Below are positions 37,801 to 49,775 of a DNA stretch of 64,000 bases, piece by piece. The notes below the pieces were generated by a model. That model was not told the DNA's origin, did no database searches, and saw only the letters and a program-made list of their open reading frames with translations. The stretch spans positions 1,275,822 to 1,339,821 of the forward strand of contig VXAA01001354.1 of assembly GCA_013399115.1 (NCBI GenBank), read 5' to 3'. Each line of letters begins with the position of its first letter. Within the stretch, counting starts at the first letter, position 1. The translations under genes and the position numbers were made by a program. The stretch comes from Anseranas semipalmata (taxonomy: Eukaryota > Chordata > Aves > Anseriformes > Anseranatidae).

Positions 37801-40800
37801 ATTATTCTTTTAAGATGCTAATGTCCAACCAAAAAAAAAAAAAGTGAATGTTGTGCCTGGCAAAGCAGCTAAATCTGAATCCAAGCCCAGCAGCATTGTG
37901 TATGCTTAAATGTGCTCAATAACCTCAGTCTGTGAAACCTGTGACCCAAATCCATCAGACCACGCAGGTAAAATGTACACTCACCACGCAGTGCTTTGAA
38001 ATCTCTGACGACTGAGCAGCAAAGGGAAGACATTGGTAAGTTGCCTGTGTGGTGGCACAAACCTCTTTCCATGCAGTGCCACGAATACCACAGTCCCCTC
38101 GCTCAAACAGCCTTCAGACCTTTGGCATCCAAGCATATGTGCACAAACACACCCCGAGGCCAGAAGCTGTTAAGAATTGATGCAGTTTTTCACCATTTAT
38201 GAAATAAAGGCGTCTTCTCCATATAAGCAAGTTTCTTCCATCTCTTCAACCTCTCCTGCACTGTGTGAGCTCGAACACCTCCAGTATCTCCTAGCTATCC
38301 CCATACTCTGCGCAAACTGTCCCATCTTTCCTTCCAAACTTCGTGGCTGTTCAACATTCATCAGCATCCACAAAACTGCTCTCCTGCTTTTGAATACATG
38401 GAGCTTCAAAATGACCTCTGCTCTCCCTGCAACACCAAGATCTGCTGCTTTCCACCCCACAATGTCACAGAACATCTAAATTCCTTCCACAAAATTCATT
38501 CCCCACATTCATGTCATTTTCCCCTCTCTTTTTCACCTCCAGAGAAACGTTTATGTAACACACTGCTGTAAACAAATTGCCAAAAACACAGAACCAGGAC
38601 AAGGCCCATTGCTAATAGCAAACATTAACGCTGCAAAGGTCCAGTTAACTCACACAAACCCCGACCACTTTGAAGGAACCACTGAGCATCTACCTCTATT
38701 TGCTTTTGTGCCAAGGCAGCCTTAGGGTAATAAACACTGGAAAGTAGTTTCACTGGGCTCAACCATAAATGGCTTCTCGGGAATCATTACACTGTCATGC
38801 CATTCAGAGCAAGGATTCCTGGAAAAGCCGGGAAACGCGCGGCACCTGAAAGCTGCCCCAAGCCACGCTCTGCTCAGGGACAGGAGTTGTTCCAGCAGGG
38901 CTCCTGCCCACTGGGTGTGCAAACCCAACATACCCATAGCAACCTCCAGCTGTGATGCCCCGTCCCTGTGCCACCTACAGCTTCATAACTGAGGGTAGAA
39001 ATCATCACAGCCCATTAGGGAAGGTGCATGATGGAGTCTGGCCAGCTTTTAGCACATTAAACCTACAGAGAAGTAACAGGACAAAACAATTCTTGTGTCC
39101 CCACATACCTTGATACTGAATGATAACAACGTCCCTGACATAATGTCTAGCAACGCCTCCTTGGAAAGCTCTTCCAACACATTTCCTGCACCGTAGAGAA
39201 GTGAAATTGCAACAAGTGAACCAGACACAAATACCCATAGCATTCACAAAAGTTTGAATGCGATGTTTCAGTTCACCCAGCGATGGAAAAGGAACAGCTG
39301 TGAAAGGTTGCAGTATTACCAAAAGCCTCATGATATTTGGGGGCTGAGAACGGAGGAAGGTGATTTTAGCTTCCACTTCTGCTTTTAATTTTAAGAGAAT
39401 CTCAGCTTCTAAGTTTTCAGAACAAAAATTCAAGACTTTTTCCACTAGTTGCAGAAAAAAAAAGTCTGATTAGGCAAATGCAGAAGACTAATCACTCAAC
39501 TGGAAGAAAACAGGTATTGTCATCTCATTGTTTTCAAGACCTTTGCAGTCCTGGAGGCCCTGAGTCAAGATTTTGGGGCACTTGAGGTTGGTTTCAGACC
39601 AGGTCCATATTCCAACTATGACAGAATTCAAGGTTGCTTGGCTCCAGGTTCCATTGGAGGTGTTTATTTAGATGACTAAAACTAAAACAAACTCAAAGGG
39701 GAGTAAAAGCTTGGGAACGGCTCATTTTAAAAAAGGACCAATTCCACCCTATATGAAGAACCAGACTGCAGTCCAAAAGGAGATCTGAGTGAGATCCAGC
39801 AAAAGCCATGTCAAGTTTTGTTTGCAAGTGAGATGCCATGTCAGAACAGTTTATGACTGAACATGTCACAAGGAGATCTTCAAAACACGTGTTATTAAAC
39901 CTGACACTCCACTGTTTCTGGTTGTGTTTCTGTTGCAAGTTCAGCATTCAGCCCCAGAAATCATTAGGTTTTATAAGCCCCCTTTTCAAGCAACGTGAAT
40001 AATGTGTGACTCTGGGAAAAACACTGGATAAGCATCAAAACTGTGAAACTCGGAGTTCTGCCCCAAATCCAAGATGCAGTTAGGCATGGTTTTAAATATA
40101 CAAGCTGAGGAGTGCAAACACCTCGTTTCCCAGATCAGAGGACCAAACTACAAACCCCTGGCTATAGGAAACTGCTGACTAACAGCGCAGTCAGCAGAGT
40201 GCCCCCCTGCCCGTGCCTCACACCCCTGGCCCAGCTCAGCCCATCTCTGCAGCATATTTGGCTGCTGGGACAAGCTCTGGTGCAGGGAGGCACCAGCGAA
40301 GACCCACGGCCCAGCACCACGCAGGACATTCTCGGGCAAGCGAATGGCACCAGGTTCTGAGCCCATCCTTGACAGCCCTTGCTCTCAGGACAGTGCAGAC
40401 CCCTGGCTTTACAGAAACACGCTGTTTTCCCACCATCGGTGTTTCAGAGGTGGCTTTTCAAGAAAGCTCAACCTCAGTCCTGACCTTGTGTCCACCAAAG
40501 TCAATTGATGAAATACTTGATCCAAACACACTAATAAGGCTTCAGAGAATCCACCTCGTATCTCCCACCCAGGTAAGTCTCCTGTCCTGCAAAGGGTGGC
40601 TCCCAGAGAGCGACCCCGAGCTCTTGTAACACAACCCACTCCTTCTCCTGCAGGGCCAGGGGTATCATAAAGGGCCAAGACTGCACTCAAAGGCCGTAAC
40701 AAGCACCTTCACTCTTTGATGCTGTCAGAGTTCTTTTAGCCAACTTTCCTGACTAAACACACACATGCTTCAAGAAAACCCCTATTTTAAAGCTGTAATG

Positions 40801-42710
40801 TAAACAACCCCAAATTATTACTATCCCCTAAAGGCTACTGCTGGCAGGAATCAGTGATAAAGCTCTGCCAGAGCAGTCTGGCATCTAGCAACAATTTGTT
40901 TGTTGTCCTGCAAAAATACATAGAGCCTTGCCATATGGTATTAGCAACTTTCTGGTAACGTTAAGAAATATATTGGCTTGGAAAGCAGTTATCACACCAG
41001 AGAAAATCTTACGTTTCTGAGGCAGGTCTACGCTGTTAGCTGTATCAGCATAGCTGTGCTGCTCAGGGGTGGGAGGAGAGGTGGCAGCGGCCAGCAGAGC
41101 TGTGTCACCTCCAGCCCCCGGTGCTGACAACGGGCCCCTGGCACAGCCGCGCATCCCCTGGCACTGCTTTTCTGCGGGGCCGAGAGGAGCTGGACTGCGC
41201 TTTGAGGGCATGAGTCGGCGGTGCTCATCTGTGCTTTGTGAATGCCGGGAGGGTTTCAGCGCTACAGACGCAGCAACAGCACACTTGTTCCCAGAAAGCC
41301 CGAGTCACCTGTCACCGAGCTGAAGCAATGCTCCAGCCACCCCGAATGGCCAGAGGGGGTCCTACCTTTGCATGAACAGCTCTTTCTCACTGTTCATATT
41401 AGACAAAGGGAAAGCGGAAATAAAAACAGACTCATTAAATTGCTTTTTCCAAAATAACACATAAATATTGTAATGATTTTCTGAGAGTGTTTGTATATGG
41501 GGTCACGAGGGTTTTTGAAAGAAAACCAAAAGAGAGATGGCGCAAGTCAGCATGTGGTTTTGGTGGGAAACTGCCCATTTTATAGTAACCCATAAACTTT
41601 GGCTTGAATTCTTAGAAGGAGCTGAACTGATATAAATGAGAAGAGGCTTCTGGGGACACAACTCTACACTTCTCACCTTCTGCAGAGCTCAAAATGTCTT
41701 CTCCTCCCTATGGTCATAAAAGGGAGCCAAAACCTGGAGTCAGAATCATTTCTCACGCAGACGGTAGCCCCACTGGTCTAAATGCCAAGGGTTTTGTCAG
41801 TGGAAGTGTGACAAAGCCAAGTCTGAGTACAGAGCTGTGGATCCACGCTGACAGGATTCCTGCTCACATTTGTTTTCAGATCTGACATGCAGTGCACTTT
41901 TCTATCTGACAGTTGTGTTGAGGAAATCATCCACCAGAAACACTCGGTCGTCACAGCCATCTAGGAAACAGAGCTGCAGCTTTTCCCACGCTTTTCACAA
42001 CCACTCTCTGCTTTCCCTTAATCTGAATAAACTGGCAGGGGATGATACTTGTGATAGACCCTCTCCTATCACTTTTCAGACTCTGCCCCTATTTCTGGAG
42101 TTTTCTCCTGCCTCGGAACAAAGACTCACCCTCATTTACAGTGGCACTGGAGTCTCCTGCAGACTCGCAGTGGCAAGATTACAGCCATATTACACGGAAC
42201 AGTGTCACACAGGAGCACAGCACACAACTGGCAAATGACAGTAACTGTGTTGTCCCGAGGACTCCTGCGCTCAGAGCCCCATCCCACCCTGAGGAGAGGG
42301 CTCCAGCACCTGCCACCTGCTTCTTCTTCCTGGAAGAGTTCAAGAAGTGACTCAAAGCACTGAGAGCTGTTCTCAAAATGCAACCAACAAAGAGCAAGGA
42401 ACAATATTGCTGTTGGATCTGGAAAATACACAACCCAGCTAAGGCAAACCAGCCATGGAAGAACATCAGTGGGATTGCTTGGAGCATCTTCTGAAGAAAT
42501 TTCTGGATCAAATCTAAGATATGCTTAGTTCTTTCCCCATTCTTCTCAAATCTTTTGGATTCCTTCCAGTCATTACTTACCTTCACTGTTTCTACGTATT
42601 GCTCTGAAAAAACACGTCTCCCTTGCCATGGTCTACAGGAAGCAGCCTCTCCTCCCACTTCGCAACTTTGCAGGAAGCCAAGGTCCATTCTCCTCTGCCC
42701 TCGGTCAGTC

Positions 42711-42733
42711 AAAAAAAAAAAAAAAAAAAAAAA
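42711..42733 (+). repeat. Poly(A) run, 23 bases
   Basis: A pure A tract within FGF18 intron 4. I looked for flanking direct repeats or a retrocopy body to its left and found none, so it is listed as a simple repeat and not a retroposon tail. Confidence 0.9.
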
Positions 42734-44829
42734 GAAAGGCCTATTCCCTCCCCTCCCTTTATAACTGGGAGAGCAAAATATTCCTGTTATGGATACCAGC
42801 CGATAACCGGAGCACTCATGCAGACCACACTGTGCGATTCCACGGGTGGCTGCTAGAGAACCACAGGAAATTCCCTGGCAACGCTCCCCGGGGGATTAGA
42901 AGGTGCTCCAATCGCCAGGTACCAGCCACTAGCACTGCCTGTGCCTGATGCAAATTTGGGCCACCACAAGTGGTGTGAGGTGCTATCGACCCCTGAAACA
43001 ACACCAGCTCTGCTCTGCCATCTTCCAGAAGGCATTCATATATCTTCAAAGCCTGTGTGTTATGTGAGGCAGCTGAGAAATCAGATCAGTGCCTAAAGGA
43101 AGGGGCAGAGCTTTGGTAATCTCGTAACAGTGCCGACAGATCCACTTTAGGCTTCAAACAGATCACTGACCTCTTGCAAACGCTATCCTGATGAGAGGAC
43201 TGGGAAGAGCCAGGGAAAGGAAATCTCTGCAACATCCTGCAATTCTAGATAGCACAAATTTGCAGTAAGGACAGGCACAGCAAGAGCAGTTAGAGGTGGC
43301 CAAGCTAATTAACAGCCACCTGCTCACATCCTGGTCAGTTATTCCTCGCTGTGGAGATTTAAAAGACTTATCTTTGAAAAGCATCAAGTCCCCACTTTAT
43401 TGACTTCATTATCTCAATGCATGAGATAACAGAAGCTGAGGCAGAGGAAAAACCACAAAGGGACTCACCGGGAGAACCACAGTTAGAAACTCAGAGCTCT
43501 TCCAAAGAGACCATTAGCTCTCCTTCCCCCCAACACTGAATTATTGCAAATATTCAGAGTTCCTTCATTCTAAGTGAAAAGTCACCTTGTGTCTCTTGCT
43601 ATGAACTCCTACATATGAAAGAAGCTAGTATTTCTACATGTGCTGAAACAGTGACACCAAATACCCACAGGCAAAAATACGTCCAGAGGAAAAAATAAAA
43701 AGAAATCTTTCTTGGCCCTTTTTTAACACAACACCAAGAATCAACCAAGAAACACAATCCAATTTGTTTTCCCTGGTGCAGGTCACCTTTAACAGACAAG
43801 TCACTCCCTGTACAGCCCCTGCCCTGTCTCCAGTTTTCATAAGCAGCACATAAGAGCGTCGGTGACCTCAGAAGCTGCATGCTGTGACAATAAATACACT
43901 CAGAAGCCTGCCCATATCACCTCTGAGCCCTTTGGCCAACGTTAGCTGTGAACACACATGCAGTAACAAACAAGTGAGTGAGGTTTTGGGCTCCTGAGAA
44001 AGCTCCATCGGATGGCCTCCACTCAAAAAAGCTGGCATAGGTGCAACTTCCAATAACTATATAAAAAAGCCAAAGGCTGCTCTTCGGAACCCAGTGGATT
44101 AATCTGTTTGCCTGCAACATAACCAGCTCCAAAGTGGGGAGCAAGCCCAGTTTCTGGAGTGCTTCTATTCGTCACAAGTTCCAGCTGAGAACAACAACAA
44201 CCTGCTCCCATTTGTAATGCCCTTTGTAGGTGATTATGGGAAACAAAAAGGACTAAATTCAAAGCAGGTTTTCAACTGGGGGGGATCCAAAAATGCTGAC
44301 TGAGAAGGAGAACAAAGCCAGATGGCATATGCTGGTATTGTTAGGGATTATGCAGTGTAAGGCAATAGGAAATGAGCAGAGAAAAAGAACTGATTTCATC
44401 CCATGGCTCTTCTGCTGCCAAATGAACATACCGGGGCAACCGTGAAACAATCAGTTTATGGGTTTCATTCCCCTCCACCCCCAGACTGAACTTAAATATT
44501 TGTATAAGCTGAGGCGTAACTTTTATCTAATGTTTTCCTTGGGGTTTACTAGCTGTTTAGAGCATTCAGTCTAAAAAGCATTCCCTCAAACTCTTGCCAC
44601 AAAAAGAGCTGAAACTATGATACTAATTAAAACCACACTCTTTGGTATCAAGAAGACATGCTATTATTTTCTTTTTTGCTCATGAGAAGCTGTTAATATG
44701 GGCAATGCGTCTGGAACATTTTCCTTCCAAACGCAATGCTCAGTACCCCCTCCTGCTCAGGTCGGCTGGTTTATGAACTTGTCAGCAGTCTGGGGTGGGA
44801 AGGCTCAGATGGCGTATTTACAAGAATAG

Positions 44830-44849
44830 ATTTTTTTTTTTTTTTTTTT
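44830..44849 (-). repeat. Poly(T) run, about 20 bases
   Basis: A T homopolymer in FGF18 intron 4, equivalent to poly(A) on the gene strand. No retrocopy body is visible beside it. Confidence 0.9.
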
Positions 44850-46582
44850 ATAACAAACTGTTTGCCAACTTAATGTTATAAAAAGCACATCAAGAAAAAA
44901 CAAAAGCTTTATGCTGCATGAAAGGTGACAAGCTAAAGAAATGTCCTGCCTTCTTGCCCAATGGGCCAAATAAAGGGATTGATGTTGCCAAAATATACTA
45001 TACATTTTGAAAAACAGCCTCTGACTTTGCCAGGATGCTTCTGGACACTCAGCACATACCAGGAAAGGATGTGGGAGGCAATGTGTACCATTAGTGACCC
45101 ACAATGGGGTAAAGTCTATTAAAGAAAATGGTAATATTTCATGCTCATTAGCCCCATCTAATTTGGATGCTTCTAAGGTCTCCATTATTGTGCTACCAGC
45201 ACCTCCTAAATATTAACATTTCTAAGCAAGGGGAAAAATGCTATTATCGCATTTAAAGGACAGAAAACTAAGGCGTAAAGAAATCAACGGCCAGGTTAGT
45301 GTTCAGTGCAATTTTCAAAAGCATCACTGTGTATCCCAAGACGTCTATGTCCAGTTAAAAAACAAATTTCTTTGTCCAAGATCAAGCACTGCTATCTCAT
45401 TCAGAGCAGGTAATTACACTGCAGAGGTGCAGGAAGCAGAGAGAAATGGCTGCTTTGGTCCAGTTCTCTTGGAGCACCACAAATTTCCAAGTCTCCACTG
45501 ATTTTGAACAGCGTCCTGGATGCTCCAGGCTTCGCAAAAGCAGATCTTCAGTGGGTTAGGCAGGGTGCCACAGCTAGCGGCTGCATCTGAAAGATCTGGG
45601 CTCAGTCTCGAAAGAAGCATCTGTAGTGCTTGTGAAGAAAACAAAAGTGGCAGGAAGGATCCTCTGGGGAAGGCACTTGTCCCGCAAGTGTCACTCTTGG
45701 GACCACAAAAGTAAATAATGTTTCATCAGAGCAATTGGTTTCTGGTTTCTGTTTGGGAGTGTGGCTTTCACTGCTCTGCCTTTGTTGACTCAAAACAAAA
45801 CTCTGCTTCCCTTTTTCACAGCCACAAAGATGCCAGATTTTAATTCCTGGCGGTGCACAGCGCAGGCACTGGGGGAGGGGGCCTTTTGGGGTGTTTGGCG
45901 ATATTTTAGCTTTGAACAACCTCCTGCCTGCTTAGCAAGCTTCTAGGTTTGCCAACAATACAGAAAAACCGCCTAAGTTACAAAAACAAGTTAATACATA
46001 AAAATATGACTTCAGCAAAGAAGTTAAGCTACATGGGTGAACATGCTGTAATTTGCTACATGCTTCCATTGTGCAGGGATCCAAAGTAATAAAATATTCC
46101 TGTAATGCTAGAACCGTGAGGCCCAGTCCCAGTAAGATGTTCAGATTCTAGTATTAGCTTTGCCACACTACATCCTGACTCACCACTGAAATGAGCACTA
46201 TGTTGCTACCCTTCCTAGCACATTCCTATGTTTTCCCTTTTTCCAGTTTCACTCCGAAGTCAGAATTCAATCAAGTCACGAAGCTATTGTGGAGATATCT
46301 GTAACTCTGTGATGCAGAAATGACATCTTTTGTCAATTTACCCAACTGTAAAGCATAAACCCATATGCATCCAAAACATCACCACAGAATCCCAGTGGCT
46401 GGCTGCAGAGTTGGCTTTATGGATGTGGGGGAGGCTCGGTGAGGGTATGGACTGCCTTAAAATGCCACATTCCTGCTTTTCATTTGAGGCTGACAGGCAA
46501 AGCTCGTACACACCATTACAGCTCTGGGGAGGCTGCTGAAGGTAACACTCACATTACAAATGAATTAATTGGAAACACTTAC

Positions 46583-46689
46583 CTTCCCCACTAGCTTGCC
46601 TTTCCTGTTCATGCAAAGGTAGAAGTCTGTCTCCTTTCCTTTGATCCGGACTTGACTGCCAAAAGTGTCTGTTTCCACTAGAAGCTGGG
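46583..46689 (-). CDS. FGF18: FGF18 internal coding exon (exon 4), 107 nt
   Basis: This exon encodes the middle beta-trefoil strands of FGF18. On the minus strand it opens with the last two bases of a split Ala codon, then reads [30 protein letters not shown] and KLVGK, ending in phase 0 at AAG. The acceptor is a pyrimidine-rich tract ending TTTACAAG (46690 on) and the donor is GTAAG (46578-46582). The 107-nt length and the phases, 1 in and 0 out, are what the FGF8/17/18 subfamily shows and join directly to the exon at 28493. The core cysteine of [10 protein letters not shown] is present. One residue, D in KETDFYLC, differs from the human E as I recall it. The preceding exon should end in a codon giving DKY plus a G. 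I searched the plus strand to the right for the complement of that junction and of the LYSRTSGKHIQVLGR segment and found neither, so exons 1-3 are probably beyond the right edge. Confidence 0.96.
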
Positions 46690-49600
46690 CTTGTAAAGGA
46701 AGAAGAAAAAAAAGCATTTACCAATGTGGTCACGTTAAGTCAGAGTGTGCAAAGCTCATCAGCATGTTGTCCCATTGCCTCCACCTGACCCACACCACGT
46801 TTGGATGCTCTACAAAGGAACAACCCAAAGAACCATCCATGGGCTGGGCTTCAGATTTGCTTACAGGTGCAAACCTGGCATGTCTCCACCGACTCCTATG
46901 CAGATGCTCTGGATTTAATGTCAGTTTAGCGCAGAATACGCACACACACGTGCGCTCCATATGTCCCTGCTACCCCACCAGAAACACAACACTAGATGCT
47001 CTCCTCCACACCGCAGGAGGGTTCTCAGATGGTAAGAAAGTGGATTTCATTCTCATGGAAGGTACAAGACTAGCATGACTAGAATTAAATTCTTTTCCCC
47101 CGAGTCAGCAGCCCTCAAACACTTCACAGAAACATCCCAGCCACACGCTCGCGGTGCAAAACATCACAGTCATCTCCTGAAGATCACTGTGACAGCTTGT
47201 AGAGGAGCAATTCAGCACTGCTCATTCTGTATGATGAGCACCCATGCTTCAGAAGTCCTTAGTGTGTCTAGATGTGTTCCCAGGAGGTCACTGATTGCTT
47301 TGTGGCAATCCAGTTCTGCTGAGTCCATGACTCCTGCTCTAGCTGGGAGAAATATGGCCAATCTTATAATGTTTTGCATGCCTATTGTTAAGGCTACAGT
47401 GCTGCTTTGCAGCATTTCCAGGAGCCATGGCAGGGGCTAGATTTCTGCTGCATCTTTATAAGGCCCTGACACAATTTTATTTGCAGAATTGGGCCAAGCT
47501 GTCACCCAGATGTGCAGCATGCTATCATCATCACTAAAACCTATACATGTTCAAATTCAGCATTTCATTCTATCTCTGATCTAAACACAAATTCCAGTCA
47601 TGCTCGAGGTTCAGATTCCAAGAATTTCCCCAGGGAGGCAGGAACACGCAGACTGGACATTTTGGTTCAGCTCCATCTCCGATATGCAGGGGAGAAAGTA
47701 GACATGGTAGAAACACAATGCAAGAATGTGTAAGTGTCAGCAAGTGCAAATCCACGGTCCTGCTCTGGAAATTCTCACGTTTGTAAGAACTGAGTCTTAC
47801 CGTAGAAACACAGTTTTTGCCAAACTCTGGAGAATGTTTGATCTGTGCTGCAAAAAGTCACATTCTTTTTGGCATTCATATTTCAAACTTTAAAACCCTC
47901 TAAGAGCAAATATGTTCACTGTAAGGATTTACCATGGGGATAGAAATAAGAGTTTGTTTCATTTAAGCACATTAATATTTTTCCCACTTGTAAAGTCAGG
48001 TTTTGGCTTCTGCAGCAGTGCAAATATCACAAACCTTTAACTCACAAGGGCCCTAAATGGAGTTTTCACTTTGCAGCTCAGTCACATACGCAAGTTCAAG
48101 GTTTGCCAGTTACTAGCTGTTTGCATTTATTTAGATATATTAATTAAACCTTTATCACAGGGGATATTTAAAGAATAACTTCTGACAGCAAGTGAGATAA
48201 TGCCTGTATTATACCAGTATACCACTTGCAAACAGGCATAAGTACGGACATCTAAGTCTTTCAGACACATACTGTGTTTTGGGTATCGGGGATGGACATC
48301 AGCCTGCAAGCAACAACTGATGGCTACAGACTTTGTCTCCCCACCTGCCAAGGAGGTATCAAACCAGAGCTCACCCGCACACTTAAGTGAGGAAGGGCCA
48401 TATGAACCAGAAATATTCCATCATAGTAAGGATATAAAGGTAAGCAAAGCCAGCGTGGCAGAGCATGTCACAGATCAAAGACGGGTCTTCAGTGGAGGCT
48501 GTGTCAAATGGTACGTACCTTGCAGAATGTCCACCACTTCAAGCAGTTCAGGGAGGCTGCTCAGACGCGGTGCCACATGAATGGATCAGGCAATAGCCAA
48601 GGGTACAACTATCTTTAAAGAAGTGACTGTGGAAGACTGTCTCCTCACATGGAGAAGGGCCAGAGGACTAATGGTCAGTCTGAGAGGGGGAGAGCAGCAG
48701 CCTGAACACGAGGGAAAGTTACGGAGCCACCACGAGAGATGTCAAAGACTGGCCCAAGAACCATAGTCAACACCCAGAGCTCCACGGAGTTGCCTGCAGA
48801 CCTACAGTGTCGAATCCACCCTGCGATGCAAGCGGGGCCACCAAAGGGCTGTCCAGCTAGGGCCTGACGGCTTGCACGCAGGCGGAAACAGGACGCTGCA
48901 AGTTCGTCCATGGCACCTGCCCAACTTCTGCTAACCCTTGCTCTGGAAACGCCACCTCTAAGCTGCAAGGCATCCCCTGTCCAACCAAGCCTCAGCGCCG
49001 CTACTGTCATTGCTAAGAACAACCCTGGATTTCAGACACGGGTTTTGGCCAGCCAAAGTAGAAGCAAATGTTGACAAAATGCTCCATTCCCCTGCACGGG
49101 CTCGAGCTGCGGTCCCGCCAGACGGTCAGCAACCCGCACATCCCCAGTGCGGGTCGCCCTCCATGCAAGTCCACGCTCAGATGAACAAACATGGGGCACA
49201 CCGTCTCGCTTCCCCCACCCCCTCGCACTGCAGCCAGTATGAGTAATATCCAAGCTGATTTTAATTTGAAAAATATCACCTTAAAAAGATGCCGGTTCCC
49301 TGCTGTGAAAATTAAAACCATCTGGATGGAGTGATTTCAAATAATTAATCTAGGTCTCCTTTGACACTGCTACTAATTAAAATATGATACCTTCCTCCCC
49401 CTTTTTATATAAAGAATTTAAATAAAGTTTAAAGATCCAATAAAATAATGTTATAATTTAGAACGAAATGGAACTCACCTTTCCTGTGGGCTGCAGAGGT
49501 GATGCCGGCACCGAAGTCCCTCCCGAACGAGTGCCACTGCACAGACCGAGCAGCAGCAGATGGGCAAACATCCAGTGCAGCACCGACACCAGTAAATGCA

Positions 49601-49726
49601 CCCACATACCCCCCTGCCCTAACAAGGCTCACCGGTTCCTACACCTAACGTCTAGGAACAGGGAGCAGAGCAGCTCAGCAGATGCTGTGATCCTAGCTGC
49701 CAAAGCATGGGCTAAGGCAACCCATA

Positions 49727-49775
49727 GTTGGGAAAACCCACGTTAGGAAACGTGGGTTCCCACGTTGGGAAAACC
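49727..49775. repeat. Compact alternating inverted and direct repeats
   Basis: The 12-mer GTTGGGAAAACC occurs twice, at 49727-49738 and 49764-49775. Between the copies lie ACCCACGTT (49736-49744), AACGTGGGT (49749-49757) and CCCACGTT (49759-49766). The first two are perfect 9-base inverted arms around a 4-base loop. The second and third give 8-base arms around a 2-base loop. Either hairpin, but not both at once, could form in single-stranded DNA or RNA. It lies in FGF18 intron 3. Confidence 0.9.

Larger units (their letters stand above)
28494..46582 (-). other. FGF18: FGF18 intron 4 (18,089 bp, complete)
   Basis: This is the sequence between the exon 4 donor (GTAAG, 46578-46582) and the exon 5 acceptor (TTTTTCAG, from 28494). 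I see no other gene on either strand. It holds poly(A/T) runs (32290-32306, 42711-42733, 44830-44849), one short piece like a CR1/L3 reverse transcriptase at about 34831-34895, and a 23-nt cryptic exon candidate at 42581-42603. A 324-codon ATG frame at 33433-34404, antisense to FGF18, matches no family I know and is treated as a finding. The rest is ordinary unique intronic sequence. Confidence 0.9.

Noticed and set aside
39005..39445. 146-codon minus-strand frame starting MEKVLNFCSENLEAE, on the same strand as FGF18
   Set aside because: The first part looks helical, but no family is recognised and it sits in intron 4 without matching splice sites for inclusion between phase-0 exons.
42179..42712. 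177-codon minus-strand frame in intron 4
   Set aside because: It has no recognisable domain and covers a poly(A) edge. Only the 23-nt splice-site-flanked piece inside it was kept, as a finding.
42711..42733. Poly(A) run as the tail of a processed pseudogene
   Set aside because: No coding remnant is recognised to its left and no target-site duplication is visible.
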